Part shown: positions 45,874 to 57,031 of the stretch, one piece after another
How positions within the stretch are numbered: the first letter of the stretch is position 1
Layout: every line of letters starts with the position of its first letter
From: Desulfovibrio piger
GTDB taxonomy: Bacteria; Desulfobacterota; Desulfovibrionia; Desulfovibrionales; Desulfovibrionaceae
Length of the DNA stretch: 64,000 bases
Direction of reading: 5' to 3'
NCBI RefSeq assembly: GCF_951793255.1
Contig: NZ_OX636706.1
Location: 2,926,001 to 2,990,000, forward strand
Made by a program: the position numbers and the translations under genes
Notes under the pieces: generated by a model
Told to the model about the DNA's origin: nothing
What the model saw: the letters and a program-made list of their open reading frames with translations, nothing else
Database searches by the model: none

Positions 45874-45999
45874 GATAAAAACCTTCCTTCCTGAGAGAAA
45901 TTTCCTGACGTGCATGGGACGTTCCTCCCCAGGGGACATCCCGGCCAGACATGGCAAAACTGTATCCGTTTTCCACGTGAGTACAAATTTTGCTACGCA
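45874..45999 (-). other. 5' region of porin 1
   Basis: About 126 bases between the promoter and ATG 45873. It is unlike the long conserved leaders of porins 2 and 3; no strong hairpins are evident. The ribosome-binding region is GGAAGGTTTTTATC. Confidence 0.45.
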
Positions 46000-46028
46000 A
46001 GCATACGCATGCCTTTTCTCGCCGTCAA
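46000..46028 (-). promoter_or_regulatory. Promoter of porin 1
   Basis: Minus strand TTGACG (46028-46023) and TATGCT (46005-46000), spacer 17 bases, about 125 bases before ATG 45873. Confidence 0.7.
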
Positions 46029-46232
46029 GAGGGAAAGGACAATTTTTTGAACCGTGTCATAAAATGACAGGATCGGACAATCCGGGATGGCGGAGTATTC
46101 TGCGGACGATTCTTTCAGCCCGGGCTGTGCGGATCAGCCCTTCAGAAAAAGGCTGTCCACCATTCTCCAGAGAAACATCGTACTACACAGTACATCTCCG
46201 TGCATCTCAGGCACACTCTATCTGAAACAACA

Positions 46233-46255
46233 AAAGCCCCGCCGAAGCGGGGCTT
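46233..46255 (-). terminator. Terminator of porin 2
   Basis: AAAGCCCCGC and GCGGGGCTT with a CGAA loop; on the minus strand the T run follows. The hairpin and the flanking bases recur at 48168 and 48414. Confidence 0.88.
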
Positions 46256-46304
46256 GAAAACCGGGGGGCCGAAGCCCCCACGGTCGAATGTCTCAAGCCG
46301 AAGC

Positions 46305-47816
46305 TTAGAAGGAGTACACGAAGGACAGGTTCACGTTCCAGGCGTCGTACACGCCGTCGCCGTCCAGAGCGCCGCGACCGGGGTTCTTGCCCCAGACGGA
46401 GCGGCTGTCTTCCAGCCACAGGGCCACGTAGGAGGCATCCAGCATGACGGTGAAGTTGTCATACATCTTGTAGGTGTTGGTCAGACCGATTTCCAGAGCG
46501 GTGTCGTCGGTGGTCAGGTACATGGGATCGTAAGCAGTAGCATACCGAGCGACGTCGCTCACACCATGCTTTGCATAGGGATTACCGTAATCACGGATGT
46601 ACTTAGCCATCTTAGGAGCGTTGGTGCCGCCCATGAAGTTCACACGCAGGGTGTGCTTCAGGTCTTCCAGGAAGCTCACGTCCTTCAGGCGGGCGCCGAT
46701 GCCCCAGGTACCGGTCATATTGGTGCCCAGCACGCCTTCACGGGCGATGTAGGGGTTGCCGTTGAAGGCGAAGTTGGAGAAGCCGTTGTTGCCGTTGGCG
46801 CTCACCACAGGCATGCGCTCGGAACCGTTGCGGGGGTTGCTGTCGTCACCGGAACCGTACCAGCCGTACAGACCGGGAGTACCCCAATCCAGCTTGTATT
46901 CCAGCAGCAGGCTGGCCAACCAGCCTTCGCGGTTCATCTTCTGGTCTTCGTAAGAGGCGGAACCGTAGTTCACATCCCAAGCGATGCGGAAGGGATCCCA
47001 GTAGGTCACTTCGCCGGTCACGCCAGCCCAGAAGGCATTGCCATAGGAATCATTCCAGTCGGTGCCCTTGAAGCCGGACTGCATGCCGGCGCTGGCACGA
47101 CCCCAAGCATTGCCGGGGTCCTTAGCAAAGTTGTCGAACATACCGGGGCCCATGGCAGCGTACATGACCCAAGGAGTCACCTTCACGCCGTCGAAGGTCA
47201 GAGGCAGCAGCACGGCGAACATGTCCATGTTGTCCATGTAGTTGTCCCACTTGGTGGAACCAGCGTCAGAGCTCTTATAGCCGGCATTGTCGTTGTAGGG
47301 GCGAGCCCAGAAAGCGGTCAGGCCAACGTTTTCGTTGAACTGATAGTTCAGGCTGATGGCGGCCACGTCATCGTCCATGATCTGGGAGGCATTGGTGGTG
47401 AAGCTGGGCAGAGCGATGCCCTGGATACCCATGCGGACCTTCAGGTCGGTCTGGGGCACCATCCAGTCGATGTAGGCGCGCTTCAGTTCCACGACCTTGC
47501 CGTCAGCGCCCAGAGCGCCGCCAGTGCTGTCCTGGCCCCAAATCTGGTCACCCATTTCAAAGAACACGGTACCGGACAGGGCCTCGGAAGCCACGGCGTC
47601 CAACTGCAGGCGGACGCGCTGGCGGGCTTCGAACTCGTCTTCGTGCTTGCCGAAGCCGGAGTTGTTCTTGGCCTTGCTTTCACCAAAGTTGCCGTGCATG
47701 CCGTAGTCGAAAGACATGATCCACTGGCCCTTGGCCTTGAAGTCGATAGCGTTGGCGCCGGTAGCGGCACCCAGCATCATGGCGGCGGCCAGAGCGAGAG
47801 TCATAAGCTTCTTCAT
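46305..47816 (-). CDS. Major outer-membrane porin, paralogue 2
   Basis: 503 residues from ATG 47816. Signal peptide KKLMTLALAAAMMLGAATGANA, then IDFKAKGQWIMSFDYGMHGN. The protein is near-identical in long blocks to paralogue 3 (for example FEARQRVRLQLDAVASEALS, RAYIDWMVPQTDLKVRMGIQ, WDVNYGSASYEDQKMNREGW, and RVNFMGGTNAPKMAKYIRDY) but differs in surface-loop-like stretches. It ends VNLSFVYSF. The leader, promoter and terminator are also duplicated. The paralogues could allow expression or antigenic variation, or dosage. Confidence 0.9.
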   Translation of the reverse strand: MKKLMTLALAAAMMLGAATGANAIDFKAKGQWIMSFDYGMHGNFGESKAKNNSGFGKHEDEFEARQRVRLQLDAVASEALSGTVFFEMGDQIWGQDSTGGALGADGKVVELKRAYIDWMVPQTDLKVRMGIQGIALPSFTTNASQIMDDDVAAISLNYQFNENVGLTAFWARPYNDNAGYKSSDAGSTKWDNYMDNMDMFAVLLPLTFDGVKVTPWVMYAAMGPGMFDNFAKDPGNAWGRASAGMQSGFKGTDWNDSYGNAFWAGVTGEVTYWDPFRIAWDVNYGSASYEDQKMNREGWLASLLLEYKLDWGTPGLYGWYGSGDDSNPRNGSERMPVVSANGNNGFSNFAFNGNPYIAREGVLGTNMTGTWGIGARLKDVSFLEDLKHTLRVNFMGGTNAPKMAKYIRDYGNPYAKHGVSDVARYATAYDPMYLTTDDTALEIGLTNTYKMYDNFTVMLDASYVALWLEDSRSVWGKNPGRGALDGDGVYDAWNVNLSFVYSF

Positions 47817-48010
47817 GATAATACCTTCCTTCATTACTTCCGCATCTTTCGATCCCATCCACTACGGGGATCTTTTTCCCTTGCGGGACCCCATTCCTGA
47901 CCTGTGCGGAGCGGGTCAGGAATCCCGGCCGATACGGCCGGAGCTAAAAGCTCGTTTTTGAGAGCTCGCGGCAGCGATCCGCTTGTCCGTCGAACTTGTA
48001 AAAATTTTTA
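47817..48010 (-). promoter_or_regulatory. Conserved structured leader of porin 2
   Basis: On the minus strand from about 48000 to ATG 47816 the sequence matches that of porin 3 (50016-50209) with only scattered changes. Hairpins are visible: CCGGCC / GGCCGG at 47925-47942 around GATAC, TTCCTGACC / GGTCAGGAA at 47894-47922, and AGCTC / GAGCT. The ribosome-binding site AAGGAAGGT lies just before the start. Such a long, conserved and structured 5' region suggests control of mRNA stability or translation. Confidence 0.6.
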
Positions 48011-48033
48011 TACCCCTTTCTTGGCCTTGTCAA
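48005..48033 (-). promoter_or_regulatory. Promoter of porin 2
   Basis: Minus strand TTGACA (48033-48028) and TAAAAA (48010-48005), 17 bases apart. The same arrangement is found before porin 3. Confidence 0.7.
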
Positions 48034-48413
48034 CGTTTCTTTAAAAAAAACAATAACTTACATAGGATAATCTATATTCATTTTAAAATAAAACTTCTTT
48101 TCCGCTTGCTCTTCCTGACCTCGATGTCCCCAAAATGAACTTGAAAGTCCGGCTGTTGAACACAAAAAGCCCCGCCGGAGCGGGGCTTGAAAACCAGGAA
48201 GCCGAAAGCCGGTCTTCCTCGCTCCCCTCTTTCAATCCAGGGGAGCAAAAAGACAAAGAGCGGGGAGGTGGAGGAAACCGCGCGCGGCCTTCCCCCCCTC
48301 AAGCGCAACGCGATACAGGCCGCAGCCAGTCTATCGAAAGGCTCACCTGTACCATTTACCCTCAATAATAGATGCGGTTTTTTACAGGCGGAAATTTCTC
48401 GTTCACCAAACGC
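48034..48413. other. Porin-array spacer with a solitary terminator
   Basis: AT-rich before 48120, then a hairpin at 48168 identical in style to the porin terminators but with no porin gene before it. No supported gene follows; an open frame at 48078-48365 minus has no motif. The stretch may be the scar of a lost porin copy. Confidence 0.45.
48168..48189 (-). terminator. Orphan porin-type terminator
   Basis: AAGCCCCGC / GCGGGGCTT with CGGA loop, one base different from the terminators at 46233 and 48414. It has an A run before it, so it would terminate minus-strand transcripts, but no gene precedes it there. Confidence 0.6.
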
Positions 48414-48439
48414 AAAAAAGCCCCGCCGAAGCGGGGCTT
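48414..48439 (-). terminator. Terminator of porin 3
   Basis: AAGCCCCGC / GCGGGGCTT, CGAA loop, followed on the minus strand by six T. The bases beyond it (CCGGGGGGCCGAAGCCCCC) are also identical to those at porin 2. Confidence 0.88.
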
Positions 48440-48488
48440 GAAGACCGGGGGGCCGAAGCCCCCACGGTCGAACTTCTCAAGCCGAAGC

Positions 48489-50015
48489 TTAGAAGGAGTA
48501 CACGAAGGACAGGTTCACGTTCCAGGCGTCGTACACGCCGCCGTCCTTGCCGGAGAAGCCGCGCATGGGGTTCTTGCCCCAGGTGCTGCGGCTGTCATCC
48601 AGCCACAGAGCCACATAAGCGGCATCCAGCATGACGGTGAAGTTGTCGTACATCTTGTAGGTGTTGGTCAGGCCCACTTCCAGAGCGTAGTCTTCGGTGG
48701 TCAGGTAGATGGGATCATAAGCGGTAGCATACTGAGCGACGTCGCTCACACCATGCTTTTCATAGGGATTACCGTAATCACGGATGTACTTGGCCATCTT
48801 GGGAGCGTTGGTGCCGCCCATGAAGTTCACACGCAGGGTGTGCTTCAGGTCTTCCAGGAAGCTCACGTCCTTCAGGCGGGCGCCGATGCCCCAGGTACCC
48901 ACCATGGTGGACCCCAAAGCCTTTTCACGGGCGATGTAGGGGTTGCCGCTGAAAGCGAAGTTGGAGAAGTCGTTGTTGCCGTTAGCATACACAGTGGGCA
49001 TGCGCTCGGAACCGTTGCGGGGGTTGCTGTCATCACCGGTGGAGTACCAGCCGTACAGACCGGGAGTACCCCAATCCAGCTTGTATTCCAGCAGCAGGCT
49101 GGCCAGCCAGCCTTCGCGGTTCATCTTCTGGTCTTCATAGGAGGCGGAACCGTAGTTCACATCCCAGGCGATGCGGAAGGGATCCCAGTAGGTCACTTCG
49201 CCGGTCACGCCGGCCCAGAAGGCATTACCGTAGCTGTCATTCCAGTCGGTACCCTTGAAGCCGGACTGCATGCCCTTCTTGACAGGAGACCAAGAGGCAC
49301 CGAACTTGCTCTCCTTGTCACCGAACATGCCGGGCCCCATGGCGGCGTACATGACCCAGGGGGTCACCTTCACGCCATCAAAGGACAGGGGCAGCAGCAC
49401 GGCAAACATGTCCATGTTGTCCATGTAGTTTTCCCACCGATCCTTGTTGGTATCAGAGCTCTTGTAACCGTAGTTGTCGTTGTAGGGGCGAGCCCAGAAA
49501 GCGGTCAGGCCCACATTTTCGTTGAACTGGTAGTTCAGGCTGACGGCGGCCACGTCATCGTCAAAGATCTGGGAAGCATTGGTGGTGAAGCTGGGCAGGG
49601 CCAGACCCTGGATACCCATGCGGACCTTCAGGTCGGTCTGGGGCACCATCCAGTCGATGTAGGCACGCTTCAGCTTCACGACCTTGCCGTCAGCGCCCAG
49701 AGCGCCGCCGGTCTCGCTGTTGCCCCACACCTGGTCACCGATTTCGAAGAACACGGTACCGGACAGGGCTTCGGAAGCCACGGCGTCCAACTGCAGGCGA
49801 ACGCGCTGGCGGGCTTCGAATTCGTCTTCATTGCCGGTGGTGCTATTCTTATAACCGGAGTTACGGTTGGCCTTGCTCTTGGCGAAGTCGCCGTGCATGC
49901 CGTAGTCGAAAGACATGATCCACTGGCCCTTGGCCTTGAAGTCGATAGCGTTGGCGCCGGTAGCAGCACCCAGCATCATAGCGGCAGCCAGAGCGAGAGT
50001 CATAAGCTTCTTCAT
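48489..50015 (-). CDS. Major outer-membrane porin, paralogue 3
   Basis: 508 residues from ATG 50015. Same signal peptide as paralogue 2 and the same domain layout; it ends VNLSFVYSF. Loop-like insertions such as NSTTGNE-type residues after the first strands and DKESKFGASWSPVKKG distinguish it. Main differences lie in short regions between shared barrel strands, as expected for loops under varying selection. Its terminator (48414) and leader (50016) are copies of those of paralogue 2. It is the most upstream gene of the array in transcription direction. Confidence 0.9.
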   Translation of the reverse strand: MKKLMTLALAAAMMLGAATGANAIDFKAKGQWIMSFDYGMHGDFAKSKANRNSGYKNSTTGNEDEFEARQRVRLQLDAVASEALSGTVFFEIGDQVWGNSETGGALGADGKVVKLKRAYIDWMVPQTDLKVRMGIQGLALPSFTTNASQIFDDDVAAVSLNYQFNENVGLTAFWARPYNDNYGYKSSDTNKDRWENYMDNMDMFAVLLPLSFDGVKVTPWVMYAAMGPGMFGDKESKFGASWSPVKKGMQSGFKGTDWNDSYGNAFWAGVTGEVTYWDPFRIAWDVNYGSASYEDQKMNREGWLASLLLEYKLDWGTPGLYGWYSTGDDSNPRNGSERMPTVYANGNNDFSNFAFSGNPYIAREKALGSTMVGTWGIGARLKDVSFLEDLKHTLRVNFMGGTNAPKMAKYIRDYGNPYEKHGVSDVAQYATAYDPIYLTTEDYALEVGLTNTYKMYDNFTVMLDAAYVALWLDDSRSTWGKNPMRGFSGKDGGVYDAWNVNLSFVYSF

Positions 50016-50208
50016 GATAATACCTTCCTTCATTACTTCCGCATCTTTCGATCCCATCCACTACGGGATCTTTTTCCCTTGCGGGACCCCATTCCTGACC
50101 TGTGCGGAGCGGGACAGGAATCCCGGCCGATACGGCCGGAGCTGAAAGCTCATTTTTAAAAGCTCGCGGCAGCGATCTGCTTGTCCGTCGAACTTGTAAA
50201 AATTTTTA
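50016..50208 (-). promoter_or_regulatory. Conserved structured leader of porin 3
   Basis: Second copy of the porin leader. Differences from porin 2 include one base deletion near the ribosome-binding site, a T for A that breaks one pair of the TTCCTGNCC hairpin, and a few changes in the A-rich segment. The CCGGCC / GGCCGG hairpin is intact. The conservation over about 190 bases, when the spacers beyond differ, is the main evidence for function. Confidence 0.6.
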
Positions 50209-50231
50209 AACCCCTTTTATCAGTTTGTCAA
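50203..50231 (-). promoter_or_regulatory. Promoter of porin 3
   Basis: Minus strand TTGACA (50231-50226) and TAAAAA (50208-50203), spacer 17 bases, same geometry as porin 2. Confidence 0.7.
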
Positions 50232-50820
50232 TATTAAGTGATAAAAAACGATATAGACTTGTTCATTTCAGGCGACACCATAAAAAGAGTCTTTCTTTAC
50301 AGCATGATAGCAAGACAATCTTTAAAATCGTCCATGCGAAATGCACCCGCAAAGCGAAAATTTCCACAGCCCTGACCGGAAAATCCCCTTGGGGCGGGAC
50401 AGAAAACTGAACCATGCATTTTCCCCATCAAGCCTGGCCACGGCACCAGGACAAACGTGCCGCACCATGCCCGGAGCATGCGAAGGCGCCCGCCACTCTT
50501 CCCGGTATTGCCGGCGGCACGAAAGATCCCGCACGCGGACGGCTCTCCTGACAGTTCCAGGGACAGGCATCGACCGCAGGCCCCGATCACTCCCAAAAGA
50601 ACAGCCAGGAAAATTCCCCGCCTCCCGGTTCCTTTCGGTGGCCCCCGTCCGAACCGGTTGCGAAATCCGACAGTTTGTGCCGCACGATGAGCCCCTTTCC
50701 ACGGCACTACATTAGTATATGGACGGCGGCGGCCATGCCCGCATGCAGGAGCAAGCGTCTCTCTCCCGCTTTCATAAAAATTTTGCCCGTCCGTCCTGTG
50801 CTTCCGGCCCTTTTCTTGCA
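50232..50820. other. Long divergent spacer between porin 3 and guaB
   Basis: No supported gene. A minus-strand frame (50297-50833) and several plus-strand frames lack ribosome-binding sites and motifs. The left 120 bases are AT-rich, the rest has ordinary GC content. No obvious operator or RNA structure. Confidence 0.4.
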
Positions 50821-50849
50821 TTGACATGGACACGAGGAATGTATATAAT
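50821..50849 (+). promoter_or_regulatory. Consensus sigma70 promoter of guaB
   Basis: TTGACA at 50821-50826 and TATAAT at 50844-50849 with exactly 17 bases between: both hexamers are perfect. An AT-rich run follows. The transcript would start about 40 bases before guaB, whose ribosome-binding site is GAGG. Confidence 0.88.
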
Positions 50850-50869
50850 TATATATTAAATTTTGTTGA

Positions 50870-52354
<1,485 letters not shown>

Positions 52355-52505
52355 CCTCAGACCTGCGGGCGATCGCTGCAGCGACCGCCCGCATCCGTTT
52401 GGTGCTTGCATCCTGTTTTCCGGCAGCCAGGCTGCCCGTTCATGACATTATATAAAGGACGCCGTCCCTCCCGGGCGGCGTCCGCATACATTGCAAGGAA
52501 CACTC

Positions 52506-54050
<1,545 letters not shown>

Positions 54051-54115
54051 TGCCGAAGCAGCAGGCTCCTTGTCCTGCTCCCGGCCACAGTGCCGGCGCA
54101 CTGTGAAGACAGCAT

Positions 54116-54157
54116 AAAAAAAGAGCTGACGGCTTGCCTGTCAGCTCTTTTTTTATC
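54116..54157. terminator. Bidirectional terminator between guaA and the GIY-YIG gene
   Basis: AAAAAGAGCTGAC and GTCAGCTCTTTTT pair around a nine-base loop with A and T runs on the two sides, so it can end guaA on the plus strand and the GIY-YIG gene on the minus strand. Confidence 0.88.
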
Positions 54158-54171
54158 ATGGCGCTGCAACG

Positions 54172-55023
54172 CTATGCCAGCTCGTCTTCCTCCACATCAC
54201 GCAGCGCCTTGTTCCCCGCCGTTTTCCACTCCGTCCGGCCATTGGCGTTCCTGCCCAGGACGACAGCCGCCGCCAGAGAAGGGCTGGTGAAGATATGGTC
54301 TTTCACAAAATGGAAGTCCGCATCGACGATCCCTTTTTCGAGCAGACTGTCCCGCAGACGGCGCAAGCTCTCTGCCATGCTGGGGACCACGGGCGAAGCG
54401 ATGGTCGATCCCTTGAGCACGGCAAAACCATCCGCCACGACAAGCCCTTTGGCGGCGGCCCCCCTGGCAGCATTGATGAAAAAGCAGGTCGGCTCACTCT
54501 GTTGCCCCACGCTGCTTTCTTCCAGGGTATCGAAAAGCTTGTAGCCCAGCGTATTGACGAGCAGACGGGCGTTGCTGATGAACTCCTGCAACATGGCCTC
54601 GTCATATTCCGAGATCGAGGAGCAGGTGGGGACCGTGCTGTTGATGATGACGGCTCTTCCCGAATCCTGTGCCAGGCAATAGAACCTGTTCTCAAGATAT
54701 TTCACGTGCGCCTTGTTGAGCAGATCATCCTTGCTGATGACGACGATGGCATCGCTCCAGTAATCCGCATCATGCAGATGCTGCTTCAGGCGTGTGCAGA
54801 CTTTTTCCGCCTCACCGATGTAGACGGTATCCGTATTGTTCTCATCCTTCCCCAGCAGGAAATAGACGCCGGTGTTCTCGGCATCGGCCCGCTGGGAAAA
54901 GACAGAAAGTTCATTGCGCGAGACCTTGTAGATACGGCCGTTCCAGTTGGAGAGCTCGCACATGATGCGACCATTGGGATTACCGTCAAAAATATACATC
55001 TGTATCGTTTTGCTGAATGCCAC
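54172..55023 (-). CDS. GIY-YIG nuclease-domain protein with DUF4357
   Basis: 283 residues from ATG 55023 (GGGGGAG upstream). Residues about 45-140 carry a GIY-YIG-like nuclease domain: GVYFLLGKDENNTDTVYIGE followed by the helical KVCTRLKQHLHDADYW and LENRFYCLAQDSGR, where the Glu fits the catalytic site. The C-terminal part (SPSLAAAVVLGRNANGRTEW) matches the DUF4357 domain often joined to it. Such proteins occur in accessory regions and some in restriction contexts; the function is unproven. No restriction partner is next to it. Confidence 0.8.
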   Translation of the reverse strand: MAFSKTIQMYIFDGNPNGRIMCELSNWNGRIYKVSRNELSVFSQRADAENTGVYFLLGKDENNTDTVYIGEAEKVCTRLKQHLHDADYWSDAIVVISKDDLLNKAHVKYLENRFYCLAQDSGRAVIINSTVPTCSSISEYDEAMLQEFISNARLLVNTLGYKLFDTLEESSVGQQSEPTCFFINAARGAAAKGLVVADGFAVLKGSTIASPVVPSMAESLRRLRDSLLEKGIVDADFHFVKDHIFTSPSLAAAVVLGRNANGRTEWKTAGNKALRDVEEDELA

Positions 55024-55384
55024 AGATGCTCCCCCTCATGATGGCAGGTGCTTTCAGGATATTTTTTGCCATGACAGTCTATCCTTCCCGGCCGCGGCAT
55101 TCAACAGCCGCGTCCGTCTTCCCGAAGCAGTCCATCCCCCTATCCGCACCTGACGGCGATATCGAGCTATCATCGTCGCCCGCCGCTGGGCAGAGCCATG
55201 GAGCCCCTGTGACGCACAGCCCCGCTGGACTCCGCTTTCCGTTCCGGAACAGTACGCCCCTGTCCGGGGCACATTTTCCTCTTGTCCTTGCCGAAGCCAG
55301 TCCCTATCCTCCCGAAAACATATGACGAGGCCAGCCCGTATCTTCGGGTATCTCCATAGAACACCGCATCCCTGTGAGCTTTCC
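55024..55384. other. Spacer between two divergent genes
   Basis: No supported gene. It must hold the promoters of the divergent GIY-YIG and beta-lactamase genes, but no convincing -35/-10 pair stands out. Short frames here have no motif or ribosome-binding site. Confidence 0.4.
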
Positions 55385-56350
55385 ATGTCACGCATCTTCC
55401 CTGCCCTTTTGCTTTCCCTGGCACTGCTTTCCCCTGCCATGCCTCTCCAGGCGGCCGAAGGATTGCCCGCTACGCCGCAAGCCGCCGTGGACGCCTTGTC
55501 CCTGGAGCGGGACATCCATACACTTATGCGGAACAAAAAGGCCCTGGCCGGTGTGGCCCTGCTCACCGAAGACGGCCTCTGCGCCGGTGTCCACATGGAT
55601 GCGCCCTTCCCCCTGCTCAGTGTCATCAAGTTTCCCCTGGCTGTGGCTGTGCTGAAAAAGATGCAGCACGAGCAGGCCACACTGACGACCATGATCCCCG
55701 TGCGGGCGGAGCAACTCCACACCGGCACCCACAGCCCTTTACGCGACCAGCGTGGCCGCCGCGACATGGAAGTCAGCCTGGAAGACCTGCTGCGGTATAC
55801 CGTCACTTTCAGCGACAACAACGGTTGCGACATCCTGATGGAATATGTGGGCGGCCCGGCCGTGGTGGAGGCCTGCGCCCGCCGTCTGGGGGCGGACAGC
55901 GTCTTCATCGGTCATAATGAAGACTGGATGCACCTGAACATCTACAACCAGTATGCCAACTGGGGCACGCCGCGCAGCATGGCCCGGATGCTGCTGGGAT
56001 TTTTCAGCTCCCCGGACTTCTCCCAGGAGCACAAGGACTTCCTGACCGGCATCATGGCCGGGACGCCCGCCCTGCCCGGCAAGATCCTTGAGGGCCTGCC
56101 GCAGGGACTGACCGCCGGACACAAGACCGGCTCTTCCGACAGGACGCCCCAGGGACTCAAGCTTGCGGACAACGATCTGGCCTTTTTCCGCCTGCCCGAT
56201 GGGCGCTATGTGGCCCTGGTGGTCTTCCTCTGCAATTCGCTGGAAAGCCCCGAGACGAACCTCTCCCTCATCAAGGACATCACCCGCCTGTCTGTGGACT
56301 GGCTGGCACGGCAGCCCATGCTGCTGCAGGGCGGTACCGCGCGGCCCTGA
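55385..56350 (+). CDS. Class A beta-lactamase (subclass A2-like)
   Basis: 321 residues from ATG 55385. Signal peptide RIFPALLLSLALLSPAMPLQA targets it to the periplasm. Active-site Ser is in LLSVIKFPLAVAVL (S-x-x-K), SDN loop in FSDNNGCD, general-base Glu in GHNEDWMHLNIYNQY before ANWGTPRSMARMLL, which is the style of CfxA/PER-type subclass A2 enzymes, and KTG in AGHKTGSSDRT. All class A motifs are present, so the enzyme is likely active against penicillins or cephalosporins; the spectrum cannot be told. It lies next to no mobile element. Confidence 0.88.
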   Translation: MSRIFPALLLSLALLSPAMPLQAAEGLPATPQAAVDALSLERDIHTLMRNKKALAGVALLTEDGLCAGVHMDAPFPLLSVIKFPLAVAVLKKMQHEQATLTTMIPVRAEQLHTGTHSPLRDQRGRRDMEVSLEDLLRYTVTFSDNNGCDILMEYVGGPAVVEACARRLGADSVFIGHNEDWMHLNIYNQYANWGTPRSMARMLLGFFSSPDFSQEHKDFLTGIMAGTPALPGKILEGLPQGLTAGHKTGSSDRTPQGLKLADNDLAFFRLPDGRYVALVVFLCNSLESPETNLSLIKDITRLSVDWLARQPMLLQGGTARP

Positions 56351-56533
56351 CATCCCGCACCGGGACACGAGGCCATCCAGGCAATATCCTGCCTTCATCC
56401 ACAGGGCGTCCTGCCTGCTGAAGAGTGGAAGCGGCAGGCGGCAGGCGTACTTTACAAGGCCTGCGGGCTCAGGTAATTTTGCGTTTTAGCATTTCCGCGT
56501 CCATGACGCTCAGGACTAACAGCAGAGGAAGAT

Positions 56534-57031
56534 ATGTTCGGTATCGGCAGTACGGAATTTTTGGTTATCCTTCTTGTGGCCCTTGTGGTGCTGGGGCCCA
56601 AGAGTCTGGCAAGTGTTTCCCGCACCCTCGGCAAGGCCATGGGTGAATTCCGCCGCGTCTCCACCGATTTTCAGCGCACGCTGAATGCCGAAGTGGAGCA
56701 GGAGGAACATCTCAAGCGCAAGCAGGAAGCTGAAAAGGAATTTTTCAGCCCCGAAGCTCGTGCTGAACACGCGGCCAAAACAGCCGCCCAGACGCAGGCA
56801 ACGGCCCAGCCCGCAGCCTCCCAGCCCCAGGCGGCACCCGCTGCCGCACCTGCGGCAACGGAGACCGCGGCCCGTCCTGCTGTCCAGCCGGAAGTCGTCC
56901 CCCCTGCCGCGCCCGTACCGCCTACGGACAGTCCTCTGGCCCAGGCCCTTGCCAAGGCCCAGGCCGAAGCCGGTAATGCCGCTACGGCGGCCCCGGCTGC
57001 CGCCACGCCTGCCAGTGGAGCAAAAGCATGA
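56534..57031 (+). CDS. tatB: Sec-independent translocase protein TatB
   Basis: 165 residues. N-terminal helix MFGIGSTEFLVILLVALVVL then GPKSLASVSRTLGKAMGEFR, the TatA/B hinge and amphipathic helix. The acidic FFSPEARAEH region follows, then about 75 residues of Ala/Pro/Gln tail with a [15 protein letters not shown] block that recurs in TatC (finding). RBS AGAGGAAGAT upstream. It binds twin-arginine substrates together with TatC; the tail is much longer than in E. coli. Confidence 0.88.
   Translation: MFGIGSTEFLVILLVALVVLGPKSLASVSRTLGKAMGEFRRVSTDFQRTLNAEVEQEEHLKRKQEAEKEFFSPEARAEHAAKTAAQTQATAQPAASQPQAAPAAAPAATETAARPAVQPEVVPPAAPVPPTDSPLAQALAKAQAEAGNAATAAPAAATPASGAKA

Noticed and set aside
46200..50159. 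Two long plus-strand frames antisense to the porins (566 and 595 codons)
   Set aside because: Similar to each other only because the porins are; Val/His/Gly-rich with no signal peptide or motif.
50297..50833. 178-codon minus-strand frame between porin 3 and guaB
   Set aside because: Covers the consensus guaB promoter, no motif, Arg/Gly-rich shadow composition.
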